DNA of 64,000 bases from Nitratireductor kimnyeongensis. Its GTDB lineage: Bacteria > Pseudomonadota > Alphaproteobacteria > Rhizobiales > Rhizobiaceae. Position 1 is the first letter of the stretch. The number at the start of each line of letters is the position of its first letter. Both the position numbers and the translations under genes were made by a program. The stretch is taken from NCBI RefSeq assembly GCF_019891395.1, contig NZ_CP078143.1:682001-746000 (forward strand), in the 5' to 3' direction. This document shows positions 52,017 to 61,809 of this stretch, one piece after another. The notes beneath the pieces are model-generated. The model was not told the DNA's origin, made no database searches, and was given only the letters and a program-made list of their open reading frames with translations.

Positions 52017-53171
52017 ATGGCAATCTCCTCTACCCAAACAGGCCCCACTGACGGGTCACCCGGCCCTGGTGCATTTTTGCTGAACCTCGTGATCGCACTG
52101 GGCATCATGGTGGCAGGCATCGTCTTTGCGGTGCTGTGCGCGGTGGCCGTCTTTACCGTTCTCGACATGGTTCTTCCCGATATCAAGCTGGTCCAGGCGG
52201 TGTTGGTCATGGTGCTCGGCGTGGCCGCCTGTTTTGGCTATTTCTGGGGCTCCAACCGATTGCTGGACATGGTTTATCCGCCACGCGGACGCCGCGTGGC
52301 CGAAAACATCAATGCAGCCAATGGCATCCGGCCATGGCTTTTTCTCGGACCAGCCGTCATCATTCTGGGAATCTATCTGGTCTACCCGGTGGTCAATTCG
52401 GTCGTCCTGTCCTTCTACGGACCAAGCGGAGAACATTGGGTTGGCGGTGACAATTATGCCTGGCTGGCAAAGGACGCGGCCTTCCGCGAGAGCATGCGCA
52501 ACAATCTTTTGTGGCTCTTTGTGGTGCCGGCTGCGGCCACCTTCTTCGGCCTCATTGCCGCCGCCCTGACCGATCGGATCAGTTGGGGAAATGTCGCCAA
52601 AAGCCTGATCTTCATGCCCATGGCGATTTCCTTCGTCGGCGCCAGCGTGATCTGGAAATTCATCTATGATTACCGCGCCGAAGGGTCTGAACAGATCGGC
52701 ATTCTCAACGCCATCGTCACATTTTTCGGCGGCGAGCCGCAGGCCTGGATTACCATCCCCTTCTGGAACAATTTCTTCCTGATGATCATCCTGATCTGGA
52801 TCCAGACGGGATTTGCCATGGTCATTCTCTCAGCCGCGCTGCGCGGCATTCCCGAAGAAACCATCGAGGCGGCCATCATCGACGGCGCCTCACCCTTCCA
52901 GATTTTCTACAAGATAAAGGTCCCGCAGATCTGGGGCACCATCGCCGTGGTCTGGACCACCATCACCATTCTGGTCCTCAAAGTCTTCGATATCGTGCTC
53001 GCCATGACCAACGGTCAATGGGGCAGCCAGGTTCTTGCCAATTACATGTTCGACTGGATGTTCCGCGGCCTCGATTTCGGCCGTGCCTCCACCATTGCGC
53101 TGGTGATCATGGCGATGGTCACGCCCATCATGATCTGGAACATCCGTGAAGCACGAAAGGACATGAAATGA
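52017..53171 (+). CDS. aglF: Alpha-glucoside ABC transporter permease AglF
   Basis: The 384-residue permease has an N-terminal extension with two helices (about 20-70) before the MalF-like core of six helices. The coupling loop contains EETIEAAIIDGASPFQIFYKIKVPQI near 280. CGGGAGG precedes the ATG by five bases. It follows aglE by 77 bp and overlaps aglG by four bases. It pairs with AglG to form the membrane channel. Confidence 0.92.
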   Translation: MAISSTQTGPTDGSPGPGAFLLNLVIALGIMVAGIVFAVLCAVAVFTVLDMVLPDIKLVQAVLVMVLGVAACFGYFWGSNRLLDMVYPPRGRRVAENINAANGIRPWLFLGPAVIILGIYLVYPVVNSVVLSFYGPSGEHWVGGDNYAWLAKDAAFRESMRNNLLWLFVVPAAATFFGLIAAALTDRISWGNVAKSLIFMPMAISFVGASVIWKFIYDYRAEGSEQIGILNAIVTFFGGEPQAWITIPFWNNFFLMIILIWIQTGFAMVILSAALRGIPEETIEAAIIDGASPFQIFYKIKVPQIWGTIAVVWTTITILVLKVFDIVLAMTNGQWGSQVLANYMFDWMFRGLDFGRASTIALVIMAMVTPIMIWNIREARKDMK

Positions 53172-54304
53172 GCACGCCCGTTGGCTCCCGGCCCGCGCTC
53201 GCATGGGTGGTCAATATTTCCGTGATCCTCCTCGTGGCCCTTTGGACCCTTCCCACCTTCGGCATTCTGGTTTCGTCCTTGCGCGACAAAGACCAATTGG
53301 CCGTGAGCGGCTGGTGGACAGCTCTGACCGCATCCGAACGCAACCTCGTCGCGCGTTCAGCCCCGCCGGAGGAAGCAACACTTCAGGACGGCCGGTATAT
53401 GCTTACAGGGAATGTATTCGAGGGCAACAGCGGCGAGGTCACCGGCTTTGGCATTTCCTCGCGCGAACCCTCTGTCTTTGCCGTCGGAGAAAATGCGGAG
53501 TTGCGCGACGGCGGAATGCTCACCGTCGACGCCGATGGCAACTATATGATTGCTTACTCGGAAAAACCCGAGCCCGGGCGCGGTCATCGCATCTTCGTGA
53601 GCACAGTGGAGCCGCCAAGATTCACCACCGAGAATTATGAGAACGTGCTGTTCTCGGAAGGCCTTGGAAAAAGCTTCATCAACACGATGACCGTAACCAT
53701 TCCGGCCACAGTCATCCCCATCCTGATCGCCGCCTATGCAGCTTATGCACTTGCCTGGATGGAGTTTCCCGGCCGAGCACTTCTGCTCGCCGCCATCGTC
53801 GGCCTCCTTGTCGTGCCGCTTCAAATGTCACTCATCCCGCTCCTGCGCCTCTACAACACGATTGGCATCGGCAAGTCGTTCATTGGCATCTGGCTTGCGC
53901 ACACCGGCTTCGGGCTGCCCCTGGCCATCTATCTCCTGCGCAATTACATGGCTGGCCTGCCGCGCGAAATCATCGAGAGCGCGCGCGTCGACGGCGCGTC
54001 GGACTTCGAGATCTTCCGCAAGATCATCTTGCCTCTTTCGTTTCCTGCACTGGCATCATTCGCCATCTTCCAGTTCCTCTGGGTCTGGAACGATCTGCTC
54101 GTCGCCACTGTCTTCCTCGGCAATAACGAAGAGCAACTGGTGCTGACGGGACGTCTACGCGAATTGCTGGGGTCTCGTGGCGGCAATTGGGAGATACTTA
54201 CCGCCTCGGCCTTTGTGGCCATCGTGGTGCCCATTCTCGTTTTCTTCGCACTGCAACGATACCTGGTCCGCGGCCTTCTCGCCGGGTCCGTCAAAGGAGG
54301 CTGA
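53168..54304 (+). CDS. aglG: Alpha-glucoside ABC transporter permease AglG
   Basis: The 378-residue MalG-type permease has a coupling loop with PREIIESARVDGASDFEIFRKIILPLSFPAL near 265-295. It is about 100 residues longer than ordinary MalG proteins because a hydrophilic, presumably periplasmic domain (about residues 38-150, between the first helix and the core) is inserted. This is a feature of the AglG group. The ATG lies within the aglF stop (ATGA). Confidence 0.92.
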   Translation: MSTPVGSRPALAWVVNISVILLVALWTLPTFGILVSSLRDKDQLAVSGWWTALTASERNLVARSAPPEEATLQDGRYMLTGNVFEGNSGEVTGFGISSREPSVFAVGENAELRDGGMLTVDADGNYMIAYSEKPEPGRGHRIFVSTVEPPRFTTENYENVLFSEGLGKSFINTMTVTIPATVIPILIAAYAAYALAWMEFPGRALLLAAIVGLLVVPLQMSLIPLLRLYNTIGIGKSFIGIWLAHTGFGLPLAIYLLRNYMAGLPREIIESARVDGASDFEIFRKIILPLSFPALASFAIFQFLWVWNDLLVATVFLGNNEEQLVLTGRLRELLGSRGGNWEILTASAFVAIVVPILVFFALQRYLVRGLLAGSVKGG

Positions 54305-54312
54305 CCACTCCC

Positions 54313-56001
54313 ATGAATGTCCTGCACGATGTTCCCTTCGAACATGCCCCCGGAGCCATGAGCCGCCACGCGAAAGACGGCGACTGGTGGCGCGGCGCGG
54401 TGATTTACCAGATCTATCCGCGTTCCTTTCAGGATTCCAATGGCGACGGGATCGGCGACCTTAAAGGCATCACCCAGCGCCTGCCCTACATCGCCTCCCT
54501 CGGTGTAGACGCGATCTGGATCTCGCCTTTCTTCAAATCCCCCATGCTCGACTTCGGATATGACGTTTCCGACTACAAGGACGTCGATCCGATGTTCGGC
54601 ACGCTGGCCGATTTCGATGCCATGATCACCGAAGCTCACCGGCTCGGCCTCAAGGTCATCATAGATCAGGTCATTTCCCACTCTTCCGATCAGCATCCAT
54701 GGTTCATGGAAAGCCGGCAAAACCGCACCAATACGCGCGCCGACTGGTATGTCTGGGCCGATCCAAAACCCGATGGCAGCCCGCCGAACAACTGGCTGTC
54801 AATCTTCGGCGGCTCGGCCTGGCAGTGGGATACGAGCCGTTGCCAATACTACCTGCACAATTTTCTGGCGAGCCAGCCGGATCTGAACTTTCACAACCCC
54901 GATGTTCAGGATGCCCTGCTCGATACGGTCCGCTTCTGGCTTGAGCGCGGCGTCGATGGCTTTCGTCTCGACACGATCAATTTCTACGTTCATTCGGCCG
55001 GACTGGAAGACAACCCGCCGCTCAAACAGGAACACCGCAACGCATCCATCGCCCCAGCGGTCAATCCCTACAATTACCAGGATCATCTCTATGACAAGAA
55101 CCAGCCCGAGAACCTCCAATTCCTGAAGCGCTTCCGCGCCCTGCTCGATGAGTATCCCGGCACTACGGCCGTCGGCGAGGTGGGAGATGCCCAGCGCGGG
55201 CTCGACATCGTCGCCCGATACACAAGCGGCAACGACAAGGTGCACATGTGCTATTCCTTCGATTTTCTATCGCAGGAGCCACTGACACCAAAACGCGTTC
55301 GCGAGGTCATCGAGGCCTTCGAGCAAAAAGCGCCGGATGGCTGGTCATGCTGGAGCTTTTCCAACCATGATGTGGTGCGCCACGCCTCGCGTTGGGCCGA
55401 CCAGGTGCATGACCGCGAAGCCTTCCTCAAGATGACGACAACGCTGCTTCTGTCGCTGCGCGGTTCTGTCTGTCTCTATCAGGGAGAAGAATTGGGCCTC
55501 ACGGAAGCGGTGCTCGACTTCAAGGACCTGCAGGATCCATATGGCATCCAGTTTTGGCCGACCTTCAAGGGGCGCGATGGCTGCCGAACGCCGATGGTGT
55601 GGTCGGAAACACAGGTTAATGCCGGGTTCTCGGGCGTAAAACCATGGCTTCCTGTTCCACCGGAGCATCTGCATCTGGCGGTCTCTGCCCAGGACAGGCC
55701 GGGCTCCCTCCTCACCCATTACCGCAAAGCGCTCGCCTTCCGCGCGCGGCATCCGGTGTTCGCCAAGGGCGACATAACGTTCAGGAACGCAGGGCCCGAC
55801 GTCCTTCTGTTCGAGCGCTCAATGGCGGCGCACACGATCATCGTTGCCATCAACATGACCGGTCATCCCGTCGAGATTTCACTGGATCTGGAAGCCTATG
55901 CGACCATGGAAGACGCCGAGGCCGACGGCGTGATGGAGAACAACCTGTTGAAATTGCCGCCATATGGATGCTGGTTCGGCAGCCGGGGAGTGGCACAATG
56001 A
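54313..56001 (+). CDS. aglA: Alpha-glucosidase AglA (GH13)
   Basis: The 562-residue cytoplasmic GH13 hydrolase has WWRGAVIYQIYPRSFQDSNGDGIGDL near 25-50, DGFRLDTINFY with the nucleophile Asp near 215, AVGEVGD with the acid/base Glu near 295, and FSNHDVVRH with the transition-state Asp. It cleaves imported sucrose, maltose or trehalulose-type sugars to hexoses. The ATG at 54313 is 12 bases after AAAGGAGG; another ATG at 54358 is possible. It ends overlapping aglK. Confidence 0.93.
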   Translation: MNVLHDVPFEHAPGAMSRHAKDGDWWRGAVIYQIYPRSFQDSNGDGIGDLKGITQRLPYIASLGVDAIWISPFFKSPMLDFGYDVSDYKDVDPMFGTLADFDAMITEAHRLGLKVIIDQVISHSSDQHPWFMESRQNRTNTRADWYVWADPKPDGSPPNNWLSIFGGSAWQWDTSRCQYYLHNFLASQPDLNFHNPDVQDALLDTVRFWLERGVDGFRLDTINFYVHSAGLEDNPPLKQEHRNASIAPAVNPYNYQDHLYDKNQPENLQFLKRFRALLDEYPGTTAVGEVGDAQRGLDIVARYTSGNDKVHMCYSFDFLSQEPLTPKRVREVIEAFEQKAPDGWSCWSFSNHDVVRHASRWADQVHDREAFLKMTTTLLLSLRGSVCLYQGEELGLTEAVLDFKDLQDPYGIQFWPTFKGRDGCRTPMVWSETQVNAGFSGVKPWLPVPPEHLHLAVSAQDRPGSLLTHYRKALAFRARHPVFAKGDITFRNAGPDVLLFERSMAAHTIIVAINMTGHPVEISLDLEAYATMEDAEADGVMENNLLKLPPYGCWFGSRGVAQ

Positions 56002-57086
56002 CGGCGCTCGATCTGAAGAACATTCAAAAAAGCTATGGCGCTACGAAGGTCATACACGGGATCGATCTCAAGATCGAGGATGGCGAGTTCATCGTTTTCG
56101 TCGGTCCGTCGGGCTGCGGCAAGTCCACCCTGCTGCGCATGATCGCCGGTCTGGAAAACATCACCGGCGGAGACATGTTCATCGGTGGTGAACGGGTCAA
56201 CGACATCCCACCTTCCCAGCGCGGCATCGCTATGGTGTTCCAGTCCTACGCGCTTTATCCGCATATGACGGTCTACGACAATATGGCCTTCGGCATGAAG
56301 ATTGCCAAAGCCCCGAAAGAGGAGATCGACAAGCGTGTACAGGCCGCCGCGGAAATTCTCCAGCTGACTCCGTATCTTAATCGCCTGCCCAAGGCGCTTT
56401 CGGGCGGTCAACGCCAACGCGTGGCGATCGGTCGGGCCATCGTCCGCAATCCGAAAGTGTTCCTGTTCGATGAACCCTTGTCCAATCTCGATGCGGCTCT
56501 TCGCGTGGCGACACGAATAGAGATTGCCAAGCTGAAAAGCTCCATGCCCGAAACGACAATGATCTATGTCACCCATGATCAGGTGGAAGCGATGACGCTC
56601 GCCGACCGGATTGTGGTCCTGTCCTCGGGTCATATCGAGCAGGTGGGAGCACCAATTGAGCTCTATGAAAAGCCAGCCAACCTGTTCGTCGCCCGTTTCA
56701 TCGGCTCACCCGCCATGAACATCCAGCCGGCCCGGGTCGAAAGAACCGGTCACAACACCCTTATCAGCCTTGGTGGACGGGAGACCATGATTCCCATTCC
56801 CTCCCCCGAAACGCTCTCTGGCACCCGGTGCCATTTCGGCGTTCGCCCCGAAGACCTGCGAATCGCCGATGGAGAAAACTTCCTTTTCGAAGGCGACGTG
56901 CACTTCGTCGAGCGACTGGGTGAAGTCACCAATGTTTACCTGCACGTGAAAGATGTGGATGACGCAATCGTCGTGAAAGTGGCAGGCATACAGAAATATA
57001 CCAAAGGCGAGCGTCTCCGCATCACTGCAGCCCCTGAAAAGATGCATCTTTTTACGGAAGAGGGTCGCTCATTCCTTCATATTTGA
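55998..57086 (+). CDS. aglK: Alpha-glucoside ABC transporter ATP-binding protein AglK
   Basis: The 362-residue MalK-type ATPase carries GPSGCGKST near 38-46, the Q-loop near 82 (FQSYALYPHM), LSGGQRQRVAIGRA near 135, and VFLFDEPLSNLDAALR, then a C-terminal TOBE/OB domain from about 240 (FGVRPEDLRI). It energises AglF-AglG uptake. The ATG lies in the aglA stop (ATGA). No terminator hairpin is visible downstream. Confidence 0.93.
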   Translation: MTALDLKNIQKSYGATKVIHGIDLKIEDGEFIVFVGPSGCGKSTLLRMIAGLENITGGDMFIGGERVNDIPPSQRGIAMVFQSYALYPHMTVYDNMAFGMKIAKAPKEEIDKRVQAAAEILQLTPYLNRLPKALSGGQRQRVAIGRAIVRNPKVFLFDEPLSNLDAALRVATRIEIAKLKSSMPETTMIYVTHDQVEAMTLADRIVVLSSGHIEQVGAPIELYEKPANLFVARFIGSPAMNIQPARVERTGHNTLISLGGRETMIPIPSPETLSGTRCHFGVRPEDLRIADGENFLFEGDVHFVERLGEVTNVYLHVKDVDDAIVVKVAGIQKYTKGERLRITAAPEKMHLFTEEGRSFLHI

Positions 57087-57135
57087 CACGCTTGATGCGC
57101 GCGCAGGATTTCTTGACCCGAATCGAAAGCTTACC

Positions 57136-57152
57136 TAACCATAGTGAGGTTA
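57136..57152. promoter_or_regulatory. Inverted repeat upstream of visN
   Basis: TAACC and GGTTA flank a seven-base spacer, 189 bases before visN in the 254-bp gap after aglK. It could be an operator, but the arms are short. Nothing else stands out in that gap. Confidence 0.3.
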
Positions 57153-57340
57153 CTGGGGCTTCCGAACCTCCACTCTGGATCTCCCCTCTTGTGCTGCTCG
57201 TAATGGAATGATCGGCTCTGAAACTGCCGGCCTTTTCGCCATGAAATTTTTATGGAACGGGCATTCAGCGGGCCTCGTATTGCGTATCCGCGAAACCCTT
57301 GGCACCGGTCTTTGAAGGTGCGGATTTGCGGTGACACCGA

Positions 57341-58033
57341 ATGGCGACTGAGACACGCGAGAAACGCCCTGCAAGGCTATCCAAGGCCGTATCGCGGCGC
57401 GATCTCTCCAACCTTGCACGCAACTATTGCCAGTCTGGCGAACCTATCTCCTACCTGATTGCGGAAGCTGCACCAGACAGCACGACGGGTATGGCAAGTA
57501 TTCTTGTGTCCAACTGGACCTTCGACACGATCGAGGATGTGGGACTAACGGCAATCACCCGGCTTGTCGAAAGCTCCATTTCAACCTTTCCGGGTACGAT
57601 GCCGCGCGGATGGCATCCGCTAGCACTTTCTGCGCTCCTGGCTTGCGATGAGATCGCGAACCTTTCGCTTCATCAACAGCAAGAGGTTTTCCTTCTCAAA
57701 CTCCCCTCAGGCAAAAAGCGCTACATCGCGCTGATATCCACCAATCAGACGGACGCGCTCGATCTCGCCGAGCTGCGTCGATTGCAGATGGGGCTGTGTC
57801 ATCTCCTCTCAGGCTACAAGACCAAAGCGAACCCGGCGGGCGAGCCGCTCTCCGAGCGGGAGCGGGAATGCCTCCATTGGGTTTCTGAAGGGAAAACAGC
57901 CGATGAGGTCTCGCTTATCATCAACGTGTCATCGAACACGGTGAACAGTTATGTCGCCCACGCGATCCACAAGCTGGCGGCCAAGAACCGCGCTATGGCG
58001 ATTGCTACGGCCATTCGCAACGGACTTATATAG
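57341..58033 (+). CDS. visN: LuxR-family motility regulator VisN
   Basis: The 230-residue protein has an N-terminal ligand/dimerisation-like domain (about 30-150) and a C-terminal LuxR-type helix-turn-helix (LSERERECLHWVSEGKTADEVSLIINVSSNTVNSYVAHAIHKLAAKNRAMAIATAI-type). In rhizobia VisN and VisR form a heterodimer at the top of the flagellar cascade, acting through Rem. visR follows 6 bp downstream. The placement just ahead of flhB-motA genes matches the rhizobial layout. Confidence 0.9.
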   Translation: MATETREKRPARLSKAVSRRDLSNLARNYCQSGEPISYLIAEAAPDSTTGMASILVSNWTFDTIEDVGLTAITRLVESSISTFPGTMPRGWHPLALSALLACDEIANLSLHQQQEVFLLKLPSGKKRYIALISTNQTDALDLAELRRLQMGLCHLLSGYKTKANPAGEPLSERERECLHWVSEGKTADEVSLIINVSSNTVNSYVAHAIHKLAAKNRAMAIATAIRNGLI

Positions 58034-58039
58034 ATCGGT

Positions 58040-58699
58040 ATGTCAGGGATGCTTTCGGACATCGCAGTCGAGCTACAGGAGCTCAGCGAAAGCATCGGCG
58101 CTGACCGATTTCATCTTTATCTGGTCCAAGGCGTCTCAAAACCCAAATTGATCCCCTGTATGACAGGGCATCTCCCCGAAAAAAAAGGCGCAAGCGTCGA
58201 GTTTGCAAGTCGATTACCCAAGCGCTTTGCAGACAAGCTCTCTGAAACCTTCCACCCCCTGTCCTGGGGGATTGCAATGCCTGAGACGTCTTCGGGGATG
58301 CACTGGGAGGAAGTCTCTCCACTGGATGAGGGAAGTTGCCTGATCCTGCCGCTCGCCACGGATCAGCGGAATCATGGGGCGATTTTCATTCTCGGCCAGA
58401 ACATCAGTGTGGACCGGGATATCCTGTTCGACCTTCATAGTCAGTGTCACGTTCTTTTCGCACAGCTTGTCGAACGAGACCCGCATCCCGCGGAAAACGC
58501 AAGCCCGACCATTTCCACACGCGAACTTCAGTGTTTGAAACTGACCGCCAACGGACTGACCAGCGAGGAAATCGCAAAGCGCCTGGGGCTATCGGTACAT
58601 ACTGCCAACCAATATCTGGCGAACACGACGCAAAAGCTCAACGCGGTCAACCGCGTTCACGCAGTTGCCAAGGCACTTCGCAGGGGATTGATCGACTAG
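58040..58699 (+). CDS. visR: LuxR-family motility regulator VisR
   Basis: The 219-residue partner of VisN has an N-terminal sensory-like region (about 10-150) and a C-terminal helix-turn-helix (ISTRELQCLKLTANGLTSEEIAKRLGLSVHTANQYLANTTQKLNAVNRVHAVAKALRRGL-type). No strong ribosome site precedes the ATG, suggesting coupling to visN. It is convergent with the unknown gene at 58741. Confidence 0.9.
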   Translation: MSGMLSDIAVELQELSESIGADRFHLYLVQGVSKPKLIPCMTGHLPEKKGASVEFASRLPKRFADKLSETFHPLSWGIAMPETSSGMHWEEVSPLDEGSCLILPLATDQRNHGAIFILGQNISVDRDILFDLHSQCHVLFAQLVERDPHPAENASPTISTRELQCLKLTANGLTSEEIAKRLGLSVHTANQYLANTTQKLNAVNRVHAVAKALRRGLID

Positions 58700-58740
58700 T
58701 CGCCAATTTCCCTGCGGCGACGCCGGCCTGCAAGTCCGGA

Positions 58741-59181
58741 TCACCCGTTAATGAGCGGCCTTTCGCTGCGCACGATGCGCGAAGCCTGCAGGGCTTTCGC
58801 CAGGTAGCGCGAATTCACCTCAGGATCATCGGACGGATTGTCAAAGGCCACGTAATTGACCTCGACCCCGGCATTGTCTGCGCTGAGTTCCAAGGTGAAA
58901 TAGACCGTGGCGCCCTGCGGGCGCAATTCCAGATCGAGCGAAATGCGCGGGCTTCCGCTCCATGTCACATGGGCGTCACAGCCGTGCCCCAGACGCAGCG
59001 TACCCGGCATGAAATAGAGTTCAGCAGCAGACTCAACGATATCAGCCACGCTTGCCAAGCTCTCCAGCCGAATGAACGCGATATAGTCGGCCACGTCGAT
59101 CAGACGCAACTCGTTCGCCACCGCGCGTATGGCGTTGGCAACGATGATTTCGCGAGCAGGCGAATGCGGCTGCTTATCCAT
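58741..59181 (-). CDS. Conserved protein of the rhizobial flagellar locus, function unknown
   Basis: The 146-residue soluble protein (start MDKQPHSPAREIIVANAIRAVANEL) has an N-terminal helical half and a C-terminal beta-rich half. I cannot assign a domain. AGGGA lies seven bases before ATG 59181; a frame extension to 59211 is disfavoured. In Sinorhizobium meliloti a hypothetical gene occupies the same place, between visR and flhB, so a motility link is likely. It sits 16 bp after flhB in the same direction. Confidence 0.75.
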   Translation of the reverse strand: MDKQPHSPAREIIVANAIRAVANELRLIDVADYIAFIRLESLASVADIVESAAELYFMPGTLRLGHGCDAHVTWSGSPRISLDLELRPQGATVYFTLELSADNAGVEVNYVAFDNPSDDPEVNSRYLAKALQASRIVRSERPLING

Positions 59182-59197
59182 AGTGTATCCCTGCTGA

Positions 59198-60268
59198 CTA
59201 CGGTCTCTCACCGGTTCTGTAGATGCGACGGATCAACTCCGCGACAGCTTTGTAAAACTGCGACGGAATCAAACTATCAATCGAAACTTGTTTGTACATG
59301 GAGCGCGCGAGCACCGGCTCTTCGAACACTGGAATGCCGTGCTCGGTTGCAATTTCCCTGATCCGGAGCGCGATAAGATCTTGCCCCTTCGCCACCACCA
59401 CGGGTGCCGCGTCGTCGTCGCGGCGATATCGCAATGCGATGGCAAAATGGGTCGGGTTGGCAATGACAAGTGTCGCCTGCGGCACTGCCGACATCATGCG
59501 CTGGCGCGCTCTGTCACGCGCGAGCGACCGCAGGCGCGCCTTGACGATGGGGTCACCTTCAGTCTGCTTGTGCTCGTCCTTGACTTCCTGCTTGGTCATG
59601 CGCAGATCCACACGCCACTGGTGACGAGACCAAAAGAGGTCGGCAACCGCGATGACTGCTACCACAAGTGTCACAACGACAAGACACTGAACTGCAATAT
59701 CGCGAATGATCGAGGTGAATTCGACAGGATTGGTGATCATGCCGGCGAGCAATCGCGTCTCGGCCTCGCGCATCGCCAAAATGAGAAAGCCGCCGGCAAC
59801 AATGATCTTTCCCAACGATTTTGCGAACTCCACAAAACCCTTGGCGCCGAAAATCCGGCTCCAGCCCTCTTTCAGTGAGATGCGCGAAAGCTTCGGCTTA
59901 ACCCGATCAAGGACAAATCGCGGTGTGTTCTGAAAGACTGAAGCAGCAACACCAGCCGTTACAAGAAGAGCCATAACGACCCCGACAACCTTCGCGATCT
60001 CCAGAAACACAAGCTGGTAGATCGCCATCGCATCAGAGCGCGTTTCCAGCGACCAACCGTCCGCCCGTTCCAGAAAAATAGAAAGAAAGCTGCCGAGGCG
60101 TATCGCGCTGTCCTGCGCGAAAAAAATTGTGAAGGTCAGTATGGCAAGAAAAGACGCGAAAACAGGCACTTCCTTGGAAAAGGGCAACTGCCCCTTGTCG
60201 ATGGAGTCACGGATCTTCTTTTCCGTTGCCTCTTCGGTCTTGCTTTCCTTGTCGGCACCTTCCGCCAT
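59198..60268 (-). CDS. flhB: Flagellar export apparatus protein FlhB
   Basis: The 356-residue inner-membrane component of the type III flagellar export gate has an N-terminal cytoplasmic region (TEEATEKKIRDSIDKGQLPFSKEV), four transmembrane helices within 35-210, and a cytoplasmic C-domain with the autocleavage site NPTH at 271-274. Cleavage switches export from hook to filament substrates. AAGG precedes the ATG. It follows fliG by 80 bp. Confidence 0.95.
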   Translation of the reverse strand: MAEGADKESKTEEATEKKIRDSIDKGQLPFSKEVPVFASFLAILTFTIFFAQDSAIRLGSFLSIFLERADGWSLETRSDAMAIYQLVFLEIAKVVGVVMALLVTAGVAASVFQNTPRFVLDRVKPKLSRISLKEGWSRIFGAKGFVEFAKSLGKIIVAGGFLILAMREAETRLLAGMITNPVEFTSIIRDIAVQCLVVVTLVVAVIAVADLFWSRHQWRVDLRMTKQEVKDEHKQTEGDPIVKARLRSLARDRARQRMMSAVPQATLVIANPTHFAIALRYRRDDDAAPVVVAKGQDLIALRIREIATEHGIPVFEEPVLARSMYKQVSIDSLIPSQFYKAVAELIRRIYRTGERP

Positions 60269-60348
60269 CAGGACCTTCGCTCAAGCGATTGCAGATACAG
60301 TGATCCGGCGCGCGAGTCCGCGAACCGGCTTTCTCCCTCATGAAAGCG

Positions 60349-61359
60349 TCAGGCGGCTTCCTGCTGCTGCATGCTTGGGAGGACAAAACTGCCCTGCTGT
60401 GCGAGCTGAACCGCACTTGCGGAAATGCGCCTGCGAGCCTGCATGATATCGGCCTCTGGCACGTCCTCCGAACCGGTGCTGAGTTCTGCCTCGATCATGC
60501 GGCGTGTGCGCTGGCCGAGCGCCGACAGGACCGCTTCGACAGTGGCTTCCGGAGCGTTGCGAAGCGCCAGCGTGACCAGTTCACTCGACAAGCCGTCGAA
60601 CAGCGCCACGCGTGCTTTCTGATCAAGCAACACAATCTCCTCGAAGGAGAACAGCTGGGAGCGGATCGCTTTCACATCGCTGGTGCCGGTGAGTTCCAGT
60701 TCGTGAATGACCTCATCGGCCTGCTCCTTGTCGAGCTCGTTAAGGAGCGATGCCACACGCGCCAGACCGACTGCAGAATCCTTGCCGGCGCGCATATTGC
60801 GCAGAAGTTCGCTCATGCGGTTCTCGATAAGCTTCTTTGCCTGCGTGGGCATCTCCCCCGTCGCCGCCATCCGGCTGATGACCGATGTGCGTAGGCTCTT
60901 GTCCAGGCTTACCAGCACTTTCGCGGCGATTGATGGAGCGATGCCACCCAAAATGGTTGCGATGACTTGCGGATGCTCGGCGGAGATAAGTTCAATCAAT
61001 TCCTCCGCAGGAAGCTTTTCAAGTTCGGCCCAGACCTCTTCGGCTTCGCTGACCGCCGGCGCATTGCGCCCCATAAGCAGGTCCATCTCCTCTTCGGAGA
61101 GGGTTTCATTCAAAATCGTGTCAATGCTGTCGGCTGAATCGAGAAGCCCGGCTCCCTCGGTGAACTCGCTTTCGAATTCGCTGACCACTTTCTCCAGCTC
61201 CGCCTGCGGAATCGTCCGCAACATGCGGGCGCCTTCCATGAGCGCCTTGAGCTCGTCCTGTTTAAAGAACTTTAGTAGACGACCTGCCGAAGGCTTGCCC
61301 ATCGCCACGAGAATGGTGGCCGCCTTCTGTGCCTGTGTCAGAGCAAGAGCCTCTGTCAT
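60349..61359 (-). CDS. fliG: Flagellar motor switch protein FliG
   Basis: The 336-residue rotor protein has an N-terminal FliF-binding region (LTQAQKAATILVAMGKPSAGRLLKFF), a middle EHPQ-type motif (SAEHPQVIATILGG near 130), and a C-terminal torque domain with charged residues (QLFSFEEIVLLDQKARVALFDGLSSELVTLAL) that meets MotA. AAGG precedes the ATG. It lies in the order motA-fliM-fliN-fliG-flhB. Confidence 0.95.
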   Translation of the reverse strand: MTEALALTQAQKAATILVAMGKPSAGRLLKFFKQDELKALMEGARMLRTIPQAELEKVVSEFESEFTEGAGLLDSADSIDTILNETLSEEEMDLLMGRNAPAVSEAEEVWAELEKLPAEELIELISAEHPQVIATILGGIAPSIAAKVLVSLDKSLRTSVISRMAATGEMPTQAKKLIENRMSELLRNMRAGKDSAVGLARVASLLNELDKEQADEVIHELELTGTSDVKAIRSQLFSFEEIVLLDQKARVALFDGLSSELVTLALRNAPEATVEAVLSALGQRTRRMIEAELSTGSEDVPEADIMQARRRISASAVQLAQQGSFVLPSMQQQEAA

Positions 61360-61397
61360 GATCGAACCGACCTTCCTAACCGCTATTCGCTATGCAT

Positions 61398-61778
61398 TTA
61401 CTCGACGGATGCCTTGCCGGCGATTTCCGTGAGCTTCACCCCGAAACGAGACGGGTCGTCATCGACCAACGTAATCTCACCCCGCGCGATACGCCTGCCG
61501 TTCACGACGATCTCGACCGGCTCGCCGACGCGTCGATTGAGCGACACTGTCGACCCCTTTTTCAGGGCCATGAGTTGCGACACCGGCATCTCGGCGCTGC
61601 CGAGAACGATCTGAACCTCAACGGGAATGCTCATCACCAGATCGGGATTTCCCGAGAAAGAGTCGGCTCGCTCACCACCGCCGGGATTCTCCTCGTGGAG
61701 CACGTCCTTCAATTCCTCAATCGCCTTGTTGAGCTCTTCCTCGCCGTGTTCCTGCGGCTCCGGCTCGGCATTTGTCAT
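61398..61778 (-). CDS. fliN: Flagellar motor switch protein FliN
   Basis: The 126-residue C-ring protein has an acidic N-terminal region (EPQEHGEEELNKAIEELKDVLHE) and a C-terminal SpoA domain (IPVEVQIVLGSAEMPVSQLMALKKGSTVSLNRRVGEPVEIVVNGRRIARGEITLVDD-type). The ATG at 61778 is preferred because AAGGAG stands seven bases before it; the ATG at 61784 is one base away. It lies 31 bp after fliM. Confidence 0.94.
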   Translation of the reverse strand: MTNAEPEPQEHGEEELNKAIEELKDVLHEENPGGGERADSFSGNPDLVMSIPVEVQIVLGSAEMPVSQLMALKKGSTVSLNRRVGEPVEIVVNGRRIARGEITLVDDDPSRFGVKLTEIAGKASVE

Positions 61779-61809
61779 CGTCATTCTCCTTCACCGCCTT
61801 TCCGGCACA

